DNA of 64,000 nt. Source: Pseudopedobacter sp037968815 (GTDB taxonomy: Bacteria > Bacteroidota > Bacteroidia > Sphingobacteriales > Sphingobacteriaceae). Shown piece after piece: positions 9,110-18,238 of this stretch; within the stretch, counting starts at the first letter, position 1; every line of letters starts with the position of its first letter. The translations under genes and the position numbers were made by a program. Location of the stretch: contig JBBKWF010000006.1 in NCBI GenBank assembly GCA_037968815.1, positions 1 through 64,000 on the forward strand, read 5' to 3'. Below the pieces are notes generated by a model. That model did not search any database. It had not been told where the DNA came from and worked only from the letters and a program-made list of their open reading frames with translations.

Positions 9110-12100
9110 TTAGTCTAATGTAATATCTAATCCTAAACCTCTTAGTTCGTGAACCAATACGTTGAATGATTCTGGAACACCTGGAGTTGGTAAGTTTTCG
9201 CCTTTTACGATTGCTTCGTAAGTTTTAGCTCTACCTACAACATCATCAGATTTTACGGTTAAGATCTCTTGAAGGATGTTTGATGCACCAAATGCTTCTA
9301 ATGCCCAAACCTCCATCTCACCAAAACGTTGACCACCAAATTGTGCTTTACCACCCAATGGTTGTTGTGTAATTAATGAGTACGGTCCGATAGAACGAGC
9401 ATGCATTTTATCATCAACCATGTGACCTAATTTAAGCATGTACATAATACCTACAGTTGTTTGTTGATCAAAACGATCACCAGTTAAACCGTTGTAAAGG
9501 TAAGTTCTACCTGATTCTGGCACACCTGCTTGCTTAACATATCCTTCTACTTCATCATGAGAAGCACCATCAAAAATTGGTGTTGCAAATTTCATCCCCA
9601 ATTCTTTACCTGCCCAACCTAAAACAGTTTCGTAAATCTGTCCTAAGTTCATACGAGAAGGTACACCTAATGGGTTTAAGATAATATCAACTGGCGTTCC
9701 GTCTGCTAAGAAAGGCATATCCTCGTCTCTTACGATACGAGCAACAATACCCTTGTTACCATGGCGACCAGCCATTTTATCACCAACTTTTAGTTTACGT
9801 TTTTTAGCAACATAAACTTTAGCCATCTGTACAATTCCTGATGGAAGTTCATCCCCTACGCTAATCGCAAATTTATCTCTTCTGTACGCACCTAACTCTT
9901 CGTTAGTTTTGATACCGAAGTTGTGTAATAAAATTTTGATTAGATCATTTTTATCATCATCAGTTGTCCATTTTGTTGGGTTGATGTGGTTATAATCTAA
10001 TTCCATTAACAGCTTTTGAGTGAACTTAACACCTTTAGCAATTAATAGTTCTTTGTACACATTATAAACTCCTTGAGATGTTTTACCATTTACAATAGTG
10101 AATAATTTGTCAACTAAACTTTCGCGAAGCTCTCTTACAGCTTTTTCATGTTTAGCATCTAATTTCTCAATCATTGCTTTCTCTTCAGCTTTAGAAGTTT
10201 TCTTAGCTCTAGAGAATAATTTGGTATCAATAACTACACCTTTAATAGATGGTGGAGTTTTCAAAGATGCATCTTTAACATCACCAGCTTTATCACCAAA
10301 GATTGCTCTCAGTAATTTTTCTTCTGGAGATGGGTCTGATTCGCCTTTCGGAGTAATCTTACCAATTAAAATATCACCTTCTTGAACGTCAGCACCAACT
10401 CTAATAATTCCGTGTTCGTCTAAGTCTTTTGTAGCCTCTTCAGAAACGTTTGGAATATCTGGAGTTAATTCTTCTTCTCCACGTTTAGTATCACGAACTT
10501 CAAGTTCGAATTCTTCAATGTGAAGAGAAGTGAAAATATCTTGTGAAACTACTCTTTCAGAGATAACAATCGCATCCTCAAAGTTGTATCCTTGCCAAGG
10601 CATGAATGCTACTTTTAAGTTGATACCTAATGCTAACTCTCCGTCTTGAGTTGCATAGCCCTCACATAAAACTTGTCCTTTTGTAACTTTCTGACCTTTT
10701 TTAACAATTGGCTTTAAGTTAATACAAGTGCTCTGATTGGTTTTCTTAAACTTAATTAAGTTGTAAGATTTTGACTCGCCATCAAAAGAAACTAATCTAT
10801 CATCATCATTTCTTTCGTACTTGATAGTGATTTTATTAGCATCAACATACTCAACAACACCGTTTCCTTCTGCGTTGATTAATGTTCTTGAATCACGAGC
10901 AACTCTACCTTCTAATCCTGTCCCAACAATAGGAGCTTGCGGACGTAATAAAGGCACAGCTTGACGTTGCATGTTAGATCCCATCAAGGCTCTGTTCGCA
11001 TCATCATGTTCTAAGAACGGAATTAACGAAGCCGCGATTGACGTAATCTGGTTTGGTGCAATATCAATAAAATCTAATTTTTCAGGGTCAATTACAGGGA
11101 AATCACCCTCATATCTTGCCTTAACTTTTTCATCTTCAAAAACACCTTTATCACTGTATTGAGCGCTTGCCTGAGCAATCGTCATTCCGTCTTCGTCTTC
11201 TGCACTTAAATAAGTAACCGGTTGGTCTGTAACAACTTTACCGTCATTTACTTTACGGTAAGGAGTTTCGATAAAACCTAAGTTGTTTATTTTAGCATGA
11301 ACACAAAGTGAAGAAATCAAACCAATGTTTGGTCCCTCTGGAGTTTCAATAGTACACAACCTACCGTAGTGGGTGTAGTGAACATCACGAACCTCGAAAC
11401 CAGCTCTTTCACGTGATAAACCACCTGGACCTAATGCTGACAAACGACGTTTGTGCGTAATCTCTGCTAATGGATTGGTTTGATCCATGAACTGAGACAG
11501 CTGATTAGTTCCGAAGAAAGAGTTAATTACAGATGATAATGTACGGGCATTAATTAAATCTGTTGGAGTAAACACCTCGTTATCACGAATGTTCATACGC
11601 TCACGGATTGTTCTAGCCATACGAGCCAAACCAACACCAAACTGCGCATATAATTGCTCTCCTACAGTTCTTACCCTTCTGTTTGATAAGTGATCAATAT
11701 CATCCACATCTTCTTTAGAGTTGATTAATTTGATCAAATATTTAACAATCGCAATAATATCTAACTTGGTTAAAACCTTAGTTTCAACCGGAGTATCCAT
11801 TTTTAATTTACGATTGATTCTGTAACGACCTACATCACCTAAATCATAACGTTTATCTGAAAAGAATAAACGATCAATGATACCACGAGCAGTCTCCTCA
11901 TCCGGTGGATCGGCGTTACGTAATTGTCTATATATATGTTCTACCGCTTCTTTTTCAGAATTGGAAGTATCTTTTTGCAACGTATTGTAGATAATTGTAT
12001 AATCACCAGAGTTTGCATCTTCCTTAGAAAGGATCAATGTTTTAACTCCTGCGTCAACAATCATATCTATATGGTCGTCTTCTAAAATGGTTTCTCTTTC

Positions 12101-12910
12101 AAGAATAATTTCATTTCTGTCAATAGAAACTACTTCACCAGTATCTTCATCAACAAAATCTTCTACCCATTTTTTCAGAACTCTGGCAGCAAGCTTACGG
12201 CCTACATACTTTTTCAAGCCAGATTTACTAACCTTAACCTCATCAGCAAGATCAAATAGTTCTAGAATATCCTTATCAGAATCATAACCTATTGCTCTTA
12301 AAAGTGTGGTTACTGGGAATTTTTTCTTACGGTCAATGTAAGCATACATCACGTTGTTAACGTCAGTAGCAAACTCAATCCATGAACCTTTGAAAGGAAT
12401 TACACGGGCAGAGTACAACTTGCTTCCGTTGGTGTGGCGACTAACGCCAAAAAATACACCCGGAGATCTGTGTAACTGAGAAACGATAACACGTTCTGCG
12501 CCATTGATTACGAAAGTACCTTTAGGCGTCATATAAGGAATAGTTCCTAAATAAACATCCTGAACGATAGTTTCGAAATCCTCATGCTCTTCATCGTTAC
12601 AAGATAAACGAAGCTTTGCTTTTAGAGGAACGCTGTAAGTTAGTCCACGCTCTATACATTCTTGAATGTCATAACGCGGTGGATCAATAAAGTAATCCAG
12701 AAATTCGAGAACAAAAATGTTTCTTGAATCAGAGATCGGAAAGTTTTCAGCAAACACTTTAAATAAACCTTCTGTGTGTCGGTTATCTGAAGTAGTTTCT
12801 AGCTGAAAGAATTCCTTGAACGATTGGATTTGTACATCCAGAAAATCAGGATAATCTAACACATGCTTACTTTGAGCAAAGTTTATCCTTTGATTGCTTT
12901 TGTTTGCCAA
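9110..12910 (-). CDS. rpoB: RNA polymerase beta subunit
   Basis: 1266 residues. The rifampicin region reads GTNQLSQFMDQTNPLAEITH followed by KRRLSALGPGG, with Gln, Asp, His and Ser at the positions most often mutated in resistant strains, so it looks wild type. The C-terminal GEMEVWALEAFGA segment is also normal. The start is a TTG at 12910-12908 (TTG GCA AAC AAA): an in-frame stop lies 13 bases further upstream, so no ATG alternative exists, and MANKSNQRINFAQ matches Bacteroidota RpoB N-termini. It is preceded by three hairpins in the spacer after rplL. Confidence 0.98.
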   Translation of the reverse strand: MANKSNQRINFAQSKHVLDYPDFLDVQIQSFKEFFQLETTSDNRHTEGLFKVFAENFPISDSRNIFVLEFLDYFIDPPRYDIQECIERGLTYSVPLKAKLRLSCNDEEHEDFETIVQDVYLGTIPYMTPKGTFVINGAERVIVSQLHRSPGVFFGVSRHTNGSKLYSARVIPFKGSWIEFATDVNNVMYAYIDRKKKFPVTTLLRAIGYDSDKDILELFDLADEVKVSKSGLKKYVGRKLAARVLKKWVEDFVDEDTGEVVSIDRNEIILERETILEDDHIDMIVDAGVKTLILSKEDANSGDYTIIYNTLQKDTSNSEKEAVEHIYRQLRNADPPDEETARGIIDRLFFSDKRYDLGDVGRYRINRKLKMDTPVETKVLTKLDIIAIVKYLIKLINSKEDVDDIDHLSNRRVRTVGEQLYAQFGVGLARMARTIRERMNIRDNEVFTPTDLINARTLSSVINSFFGTNQLSQFMDQTNPLAEITHKRRLSALGPGGLSRERAGFEVRDVHYTHYGRLCTIETPEGPNIGLISSLCVHAKINNLGFIETPYRKVNDGKVVTDQPVTYLSAEDEDGMTIAQASAQYSDKGVFEDEKVKARYEGDFPVIDPEKLDFIDIAPNQITSIAASLIPFLEHDDANRALMGSNMQRQAVPLLRPQAPIVGTGLEGRVARDSRTLINAEGNGVVEYVDANKITIKYERNDDDRLVSFDGESKSYNLIKFKKTNQSTCINLKPIVKKGQKVTKGQVLCEGYATQDGELALGINLKVAFMPWQGYNFEDAIVISERVVSQDIFTSLHIEEFELEVRDTKRGEEELTPDIPNVSEEATKDLDEHGIIRVGADVQEGDILIGKITPKGESDPSPEEKLLRAIFGDKAGDVKDASLKTPPSIKGVVIDTKLFSRAKKTSKAEEKAMIEKLDAKHEKAVRELRESLVDKLFTIVNGKTSQGVYNVYKELLIAKGVKFTQKLLMELDYNHINPTKWTTDDDKNDLIKILLHNFGIKTNEELGAYRRDKFAISVGDELPSGIVQMAKVYVAKKRKLKVGDKMAGRHGNKGIVARIVRDEDMPFLADGTPVDIILNPLGVPSRMNLGQIYETVLGWAGKELGMKFATPIFDGASHDEVEGYVKQAGVPESGRTYLYNGLTGDRFDQQTTVGIMYMLKLGHMVDDKMHARSIGPYSLITQQPLGGKAQFGGQRFGEMEVWALEAFGASNILQEILTVKSDDVVGRAKTYEAIVKGENLPTPGVPESFNVLVHELRGLGLDITLD

Positions 12911-12950
12911 GGGTCTTAAATTTTAGTTAAACCGAAAATTCGATTAAAAA

Positions 12951-13037
12951 CTGAACGCTACGTTCAGCGTAAAATTGGTGCTATACACCAAAAGCCGTAA
13001 ACTCCGTCCGCCTTTTTGGCGGATGGAGTTTATGGCT
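12951..13037 (-). promoter_or_regulatory. Three consecutive hairpins in the rplL-rpoB spacer
   Basis: Within the 149 bp spacer lie three stem-loops end to end: CTGAACG/CGTTCAG (12951-12967), TTGGTG/CACCAA (12975-12991) and a 20 bp stem (12993-13037) with only two mismatched pairs around a TTTTT/AAAAA loop. In other bacteria the rplL-rpoB interval holds a partial terminator or RNase site that sets the ribosomal protein to polymerase ratio; the same role here is inferred from position and structure. Confidence 0.65.
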
Positions 13038-13059
13038 ATTTATTATTGAGGAGTATAAA

Positions 13060-13434
13060 TTACTTGATCTCAACAACAGCTCCAGCTTCTTCAAGCTGTT
13101 TTTTCAATGCTTCTGCTTCGTCTTTAGTAACACCAGCTTTCAATTCTTTTGGTGCACCGTCAACTAAATCTTTAGCTTCTTTTAATCCAAGACCAGTTAG
13201 GTCTTTAACCAATTTCACTACTGCTAATTTAGCTCCGCCAGCTTCTTTCAAGATTACATCAAAAGATGTTTTCTCTTCAGCAGCAGCTTCACCACCAGCA
13301 GCAGGACCAGCAACAGCAACTGCAGCAGCTGCAGGCTCGATACCGTACTCGTCTTTTAAGATTTGTGCTAATTCATTAACTTCTTTAACAGTTAAGTTTA
13401 CTAATTGTTCAGCAAACGATTTTAAATCCGCCAT
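13060..13434 (-). CDS. rplL: 50S ribosomal protein L7/L12 (bL12)
   Basis: 124 residues. It has an N-terminal dimerisation helix, the Ala/Gly-rich hinge (AAAAVAVAGPAAGGEAAAE) and the conserved C-terminal factor-binding domain ending KKQLEEAGAVVEIK. It forms the ribosomal stalk on L10 and recruits translation GTPases, including the EF-Tu encoded upstream. It lies 60 bp after rplJ with no SD in front. Confidence 0.98.
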   Translation of the reverse strand: MADLKSFAEQLVNLTVKEVNELAQILKDEYGIEPAAAAVAVAGPAAGGEAAAEEKTSFDVILKEAGGAKLAVVKLVKDLTGLGLKEAKDLVDGAPKELKAGVTKDEAEALKKQLEEAGAVVEIK

Positions 13435-13494
13435 TATATTTAATTTTAAAATTTTACTATTTAATAATTTACTTTCAAACTTGAGGTGTTTGAA

Positions 13495-14019
13495 TTAACC
13501 TTCTCTTTCTTGTAAAGTTTTGACAATCCCTGCCAATTTGTTTCCGCCAGACGATAATGCTGAAATAACATTTTTCGCCGGAGATTGTAATAATCCAATG
13601 ATTTCGCCAATAAGTTCCTCTTTTGATTTAAGGTTAACTAACGTATCTAATTGGTCATCGCCTATGAAAACGGTAGACTCAACGTATGCTGCTTTTAAAA
13701 CAGGCTTCTCTGCTTTTCCTTTTCTCAACTCTTTTATTAGCTTAGCCGGAGCGTTAGCGTTAGTTGAAAACATTACAGATGAAGAACCTTTTAAAACTTC
13801 GAATAAAGGAGTTAAATCACCATCTAATTGCTCTAAAGCTTTTTTGATTAAAGTGTTTTTAACAACCTGCATTCCGATTTCTTTTTCGAAACATTTACGG
13901 CGAATACTGTTGATTTTAGCAACCGTTAAACTAGAAGTGTCGGTAATGTAAAAATTACCAGACTCTTTCATTCTCTCGGCTAAAGCAGAAACAACTTCGT
14001 GTTTTTCTTCTCTTCTCAT
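13495..14019 (-). CDS. rplJ: 50S ribosomal protein L10 (uL10)
   Basis: 174 residues, beginning MRREEKHEVVSALAERM. It forms the base of the L7/L12 stalk. In many bacteria L10 represses its own operon by binding the leader; here only 4 bases separate it from rplA, so no separate leader exists. It is followed by rplL. Standard length and sequence. Confidence 0.97.
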   Translation of the reverse strand: MRREEKHEVVSALAERMKESGNFYITDTSSLTVAKINSIRRKCFEKEIGMQVVKNTLIKKALEQLDGDLTPLFEVLKGSSSVMFSTNANAPAKLIKELRKGKAEKPVLKAAYVESTVFIGDDQLDTLVNLKSKEELIGEIIGLLQSPAKNVISALSSGGNKLAGIVKTLQEREG

Positions 14020-14023
14020 AATC

Positions 14024-14722
14024 TTAAATTCCCGCTACTGATTTACTTTCAATTTGAATTCCAGGAGACATAGTAGAAGAGATATTAATACTCTTGAAAT
14101 ACGTTCCTTTTGCAGCTGAAGGTTTCAACTTTGAAATAACTTGAAGAACCTCCAACGCATTCTCATAGATCTTATCAGAAGGGAAAGATACTTTACCTAT
14201 TGAGCAGTGAATGATACCGGTTTTATCAACTTTAAAGTCGATTTTACCACCCTTAACGTCAGTTACTGCTTGTCCCACGTTCATGGTTACAGTTCCTGAT
14301 TTAGGATTCGGCATCAAATTACGGGGTCCTAATATACGACCTAATTTACCCACTTTAGCCATACAGCTAGGTGTAGTAATAATAATGTCGACATCTGTCC
14401 AACCACTCTCAATCTTAGCTATATACTCGTCCAAACCTACAAAATCAGCTCCTGCTGCTTTTGCTTCTTCTTCCTTATCAGGAGTTACTAAAGCTAAAAC
14501 ACGAACTGTTTTACCGGTACCATGAGGTAAAGTTGCAATACCACGAACCATTTGATTGGCTTTACGTGGATCCACACCTAAACGAACATCAAGATCTACT
14601 GATGAATCAAATTTAGTAGTGGTAATGTCTTTTACCAAGGCAGCTGCATCCTTTAAAGAATAAGCTTTACCGTCTTCAAGTTTGGAAAGTGCCGTCTTTT
14701 GATTTTTTGTTAATCTTGCCAC
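14024..14722 (-). CDS. rplA: 50S ribosomal protein L1 (uL1)
   Basis: 232 residues with the typical core (GRILGPRNLMPNPKSGTVT). The start is a GTG (14722-14720, GTG GCA AGA) rather than ATG; MARLTKNQK matches the usual L1 N-terminus. L1 is a 50S stalk protein and a translational repressor of rplK-rplA in many bacteria. It follows rplK by 23 bp. Confidence 0.97.
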   Translation of the reverse strand: MARLTKNQKTALSKLEDGKAYSLKDAAALVKDITTTKFDSSVDLDVRLGVDPRKANQMVRGIATLPHGTGKTVRVLALVTPDKEEEAKAAGADFVGLDEYIAKIESGWTDVDIIITTPSCMAKVGKLGRILGPRNLMPNPKSGTVTMNVGQAVTDVKGGKIDFKVDKTGIIHCSIGKVSFPSDKIYENALEVLQVISKLKPSAAKGTYFKSINISSTMSPGIQIESKSVAGI

Positions 14723-14745
14723 TTGTCTTTTACTTAATGTGTTAA

Positions 14746-15189
14746 TTAATTAGTCCAGGGTGCATCACCTGTAACGTTTATTCCCATACTGCGGGCTGTG
14801 CCTGCAACCATCTTCATTGCTGCTTCAATTGTGAATGCATTCAAATCCGACATTTTATCTTTAGCGATAACCTCTACTTGCTCCCAAGAAACCTTGGCAA
14901 CTTTTTTACGGTTAGATTCCGCCGATCCACTTTTCAAATTTGCAGTCTCCAATAATTGGATTGCAACTGGTGGATTTTTGATGATAAATTCGAAAGACTT
15001 GTCTGCATAAACAGTGATTACAACAGGAAGTACTTTGCCTGCTTTATCCTGGGTACGAGCGTTGAACTGCTTACAGAATTCCATAATGTTCACACCTTTT
15101 GCTCCTAATGCAGGACCAACTGGTGGAGATGGATTTGCTGCCCCTCCCTTGATTTGTAATTTGATTAACGCACTGACTTCTTTTGCCAT
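14746..15189 (-). CDS. rplK: 50S ribosomal protein L11 (uL11)
   Basis: 147 residues. The proline-rich N-terminal domain (GGAANPSPPVGPALGAKGVN) is characteristic. L11 shapes the GTPase-associated centre and is needed for RelA activation. It lies 139 bp after nusG, the largest gap in the nusG-rpl cluster, and that gap contains a hairpin-forming repeat. Confidence 0.98.
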   Translation of the reverse strand: MAKEVSALIKLQIKGGAANPSPPVGPALGAKGVNIMEFCKQFNARTQDKAGKVLPVVITVYADKSFEFIIKNPPVAIQLLETANLKSGSAESNRKKVAKVSWEQVEVIAKDKMSDLNAFTIEAAMKMVAGTARSMGINVTGDAPWTN

Positions 15190-15250
15190 TTTTTATTTAT
15201 TTATTTCTCAACGTTAATAATGTGGAAGCATTTGTAACATTTAAGATCTT

Positions 15251-15325
15251 CAAGAGAGACAAGATTTTGAGAGACAAGATTCAAGACGCTTGTTCTTGTC
15301 TCTTGCTTCTAACATCTTGCTTCTA
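15251..15325 (-). repeat. Hairpin of reiterated GAGACAAGA words in the nusG-rplK spacer
   Basis: The spacer repeats the words GAGACAAGA and CTTGCTTCT. GAGACAAGA (15271-15279) pairs perfectly with TCTTGTCTC (15294-15302), and CAAG/CTTG (15282-15292) forms an inner stem. It resembles, in design but not in sequence, the repeat hairpin between rpoB and rpoC. Confidence 0.6.
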
Positions 15326-15328
15326 CAA

Positions 15329-15871
15329 TTATTCTTTTTCAACCTGCATATAGTTAAGTTCAAGCGGAGTTTTACGTCCAAAAATCTTAACCATAACCTT
15401 CAGTTTTTTCTTTTCTTCGTTTACTTCTTCAATAACTCCAGAGAAACCGTTGAATGGACCGTCCATTACTTTGATGTTTTCACCAACGTAATACGGAACG
15501 TTCATCATCTCGCCTTGCTCTGCCATTTCATCAACCTTACCTAAAATACGGTTAACTTCTGCTGGCCTTAAAGGAACTGCGTTACCCGCTTTATCTCCTA
15601 AAAATCCTATTACGCTATTGATACTTTTGATGATTTGCTCTAATTCAGCGTTTAAAGCTGTCTCAATTAAAACATATCCTGGGTAGTAGTTTCTTTCTTT
15701 TGCGATTTTTTTACCATCTTTCATTTGGTAATATTTCTCCATCGGTATTAACACCTGTGGAACCAAATGTGTAAGACCTAAACGGCTTATCTCTGCATCT
15801 ATATATTGTTTAACCTTCTTCTCTTTACCACTTACCGCCCTAACAACATACCATTTCAATTGATCGCTCAT
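15329..15871 (-). CDS. nusG: Transcription elongation/antitermination factor NusG
   Basis: 180 residues. The NGN domain starts MSDQLKWYVVRAVSGKEKK and the C-terminal KOW motif is present (YVGENIKVMDGPFNGFSGVI). It binds RNA polymerase and links it to ribosomes or Rho. It sits 9 bp after secE, the conserved pairing. Confidence 0.97.
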   Translation of the reverse strand: MSDQLKWYVVRAVSGKEKKVKQYIDAEISRLGLTHLVPQVLIPMEKYYQMKDGKKIAKERNYYPGYVLIETALNAELEQIIKSINSVIGFLGDKAGNAVPLRPAEVNRILGKVDEMAEQGEMMNVPYYVGENIKVMDGPFNGFSGVIEEVNEEKKKLKVMVKIFGRKTPLELNYMQVEKE

Positions 15872-15880
15872 GCCCTATAA

Positions 15881-16075
15881 TTATGCAAATGTTTTATACA
15901 TTAACTTCAATAAATTACCAGCGGACTCATCCATCGCCAAAATAATTAAGGCAATAATTAATGATGCAACTAAAGTAATTACTGCACTATTCTGCAAATT
16001 ACTCCATGTTGGCCAGGTAACTTTTTCAGTTAACTCTGTATATGATTCTTTTATGTACTCTGCAAAACCAGCCAT
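15881..16075 (-). CDS. secE: Preprotein translocase subunit SecE
   Basis: 64 residues with the short single-membrane-span SecE architecture: amphipathic FAEYIKESYTELTEKVTWP, then a transmembrane helix (about 30-52). It stabilises SecY in the inner membrane. Located between tRNA-Trp and nusG as in many bacteria. Confidence 0.95.
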   Translation of the reverse strand: MAGFAEYIKESYTELTEKVTWPTWSNLQNSAVITLVASLIIALIILAMDESAGNLLKLMYKTFA

Positions 16076-16097
16076 TCTTACTTTTTTTTTGCGTTAG

Positions 16098-16168
16098 CAC
16101 GGGAACAAGGATTCGAACCCTGATCAAAGGTTTTGGAGACCTCTATTCTACCGTTGAACTATTCCCGT
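16098..16168 (-). tRNA. tRNA-Trp (anticodon CCA)
   Basis: A 71 nt cloverleaf on the minus strand. The acceptor stem pairs ACGGGAA with TTCCCGT with discriminator G, the anticodon loop is CTCCAAA, and the T arm contains GGTTCGAATCC. It lies between tuf and secE. Confidence 0.95.
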
Positions 16169-16214
16169 ATGCTAATTTAAATTTCTAAAAATTTAAATTT
16201 GTTTTTAGATAAGA

Positions 16215-16244
16215 AAGTACTTAGGAAGGATTTCCTAAGTACTT
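16215..16244 (-). terminator. Strong stem-loop between tuf and tRNA-Trp
   Basis: AAGTACTTAGGAA pairs perfectly with TTCCTAAGTACTT around a 4 base loop, 39 bp past the tuf stop. The sequence after it on the minus strand is TTCTTATCT, so the T run is weak. It may attenuate or protect the tuf mRNA while allowing read-through to tRNA-Trp and secE. Confidence 0.6.
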
Positions 16245-16282
16245 CTCTATTTTAAAGATGCCCTAAAGCTTCTTTTATAAAA

Positions 16283-17470
16283 TTATGCTACAATTTCAGT
16301 TACCTGACCAGCACCTACAGTTCTACCACCTTCACGGATAGCGAAACGTAAGCCTTTTTCCATAGCGATAGCGTTGATTAACTTAACAGAAATTGTTACG
16401 TTATCACCTGGCATAACCATTTCTACACCTTCTGCTAATGAAATTTCACCTGTTACGTCTGTAGTTCTGAAATAGAATTGTGGACGATATTTGTTAAAGA
16501 ATGGAGTGTGACGTCCACCTTCTGCTTTTGATAATACGTAAACCTCAGCTTTGAAATCAGTGTGAGGAGTTACAGAACCTGGCTTACAGATAACCATACC
16601 ACGACGGATATCAGTTTTCTCAATACCACGTAATAATAAACCTACGTTATCACCAGCTTCACCTCTATCTAAAATCTTACGGAACATCTCAACTCCAGTT
16701 ACTGTAGACTTTAAGTTTTCAGCACCCATACCTAAGATATCAACACCTTCACCTGAGTTAACAACACCTCTCTCAATACGTCCTGTAGCAACAGTACCAC
16801 GACCTGTAATAGAGAAAACATCTTCAACTGGCATTAAGAAAGGAAGATCAGTTAAACGTGGAGGAATTGGAATGTAGTTATCTACAGCTTCCATTAATTC
16901 TAAAATCTTTCCAACCCATTTCTCATCACCATTTAATCCACCTAATGCAGATCCTTGGATAACTGGAATATCATCTCCTGGGAAATCGTAGAAAGATAAT
17001 AACTCTCTGATTTCCATTTCAACTAATTCTAATAATTCTGGATCATCAACCATATCCACTTTATTCATGAATACAACTAATGAAGGAACACCTACCTGAC
17101 GAGCCAATAAGATGTGCTCACGAGTTTGTGGCATTGGACCATCTGTAGAAGCAACAACGATAATAGCACCGTCCATTTGAGCAGCACCAGTTACCATGTT
17201 CTTAACGTAATCCGCGTGACCTGGACAATCTACGTGTGCATAGTGACGGCTAGCAGTTGAATACTCAACGTGTGATGTATTAATAGTAATACCTCTTTCT
17301 TTTTCCTCAGGAGCAGAGTCAATAGAAGCAAATGAACGAGCTTCAGAGAAACCTGCGTCTGCTAATACTTTAGTAATTGCTGCTGTTAATGTAGTTTTAC
17401 CGTGGTCAACGTGACCGATTGTACCGATGTTAAGGTGTGGTTTACTACGGTCAAATTTTTCTTTTGCCAT
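16283..17470 (-). CDS. tuf: Elongation factor Tu
   Basis: 395 residues. GTPase motifs are intact: GHVDHGKTTL (P loop), DCPGHADYVKNM (G3) and NKVDM (G4). It delivers aminoacyl-tRNA to the ribosome. It is embedded in a tRNA cluster in the same arrangement as E. coli tufB. No SD precedes it. No second tuf copy is seen in the window. Confidence 0.98.
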   Translation of the reverse strand: MAKEKFDRSKPHLNIGTIGHVDHGKTTLTAAITKVLADAGFSEARSFASIDSAPEEKERGITINTSHVEYSTASRHYAHVDCPGHADYVKNMVTGAAQMDGAIIVVASTDGPMPQTREHILLARQVGVPSLVVFMNKVDMVDDPELLELVEMEIRELLSFYDFPGDDIPVIQGSALGGLNGDEKWVGKILELMEAVDNYIPIPPRLTDLPFLMPVEDVFSITGRGTVATGRIERGVVNSGEGVDILGMGAENLKSTVTGVEMFRKILDRGEAGDNVGLLLRGIEKTDIRRGMVICKPGSVTPHTDFKAEVYVLSKAEGGRHTPFFNKYRPQFYFRTTDVTGEISLAEGVEMVMPGDNVTISVKLINAIAMEKGLRFAIREGGRTVGAGQVTEIVA

Positions 17471-17529
17471 GATTTTATACTTATTACTAGGTTAATTTTT
17501 ATTTAAATATTCTAAAATATCCTCTTACG

Positions 17530-17601
<72 letters not shown>

Positions 17602-17715
17602 TTATTTTTTAGTTCACTAAGCTCAAAACAACAAAATAGTTCATTAGCAATAAACTATTGAACTAAATGAACCAATTTACTCACCAACAAACTCATCTGT
17701 AGATGAACTCTTATG

Positions 17716-17788
17716 AGCGAAAGACGAGGTTCGAACTCGCGACCTATAGCTTGGAAGGCTATCGCTCTACCAACTGAGCTACTTTCGC
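17716..17788 (-). tRNA. tRNA-Gly (anticodon TCC)
   Basis: 73 nt. Acceptor GCGAAAG pairs with CTTTCGC. Anticodon stem ATAGC/GCTAT encloses CTTCCAA, giving TCC. T arm GAGTTCGAACCTC. Confidence 0.95.
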
Positions 17789-17872
17789 AATTTATAATGT
17801 TAAAGGAGAAATTGTAAGAATGATAGAATAAATTCGATCATTAAAAAACTCAACCTTCAATCATTATCCAAG

Positions 17873-17953
17873 TGGGGGGAGAAGGATTCGAACCTTCGAA
17901 ACCGAAGTAACGGATTTACAGTCCGTCCCATTTGACCGCTCTGGAACCCCCCC
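17873..17953 (-). tRNA. tRNA-Tyr (anticodon GTA)
   Basis: 81 nt with the long variable arm of class II tRNAs. Acceptor GGGGGGG pairs with TCCCCCC (one wobble). Anticodon stem ACGGA/TCCGT encloses CTGTAAA, giving GTA. Confidence 0.95.
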
Positions 17954-17990
17954 ATCTTCTTAATTAAATTTCTCAATCTAAAAAAGAATG

Positions 17991-18063
<73 letters not shown>

Positions 18064-18126
18064 TTTTTCAATAATTTAAAGAACTCTTTCTTTATCCCCG
18101 TTACAAGTCGTTTGCGTAAGGGACTG

Positions 18127-18157
18127 CAAAAATACGAAAATTAATATTCGAACAAAA
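18127..18157 (-). promoter_or_regulatory. Strong promoter of the tRNA-tuf operon
   Basis: On the minus strand TTTTG (18157-18153) and TATTTTTG (18134-18127) are separated by 18 bases, an almost perfect Bacteroidota promoter (TTTG, about 19 bases, TAnnTTTG). It lies upstream of tRNA-Thr (TGT) and just past the hpf terminator, so it should drive the tRNA-tuf block and perhaps the ribosomal protein genes beyond. Confidence 0.8.
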
Positions 18158-18170
18158 TTTTTTTGAAAAA

Positions 18171-18202
18171 AAAATCAATGAATTTGTAGATTCATTGATT
18201 TT
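18171..18202 (-). terminator. Rho-independent terminator after hpf
   Basis: AAAATCAATGAAT pairs perfectly with ATTCATTGATTTT around a 6 base loop. It is followed on the minus strand by a long T run, 37 bp after the hpf stop. It separates xerC-hpf from the tRNA operon promoter. Confidence 0.85.
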
Positions 18203-18238
18203 AAAATAAAAGGCATCTAATAGCCAATACTTTACGTT

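Noticed and set aside
11300..12051. Rifampicin-resistance substitutions in rpoB
   Set aside because: The residues at the common resistance positions (Gln, Asp, His, Ser) are the sensitive forms.
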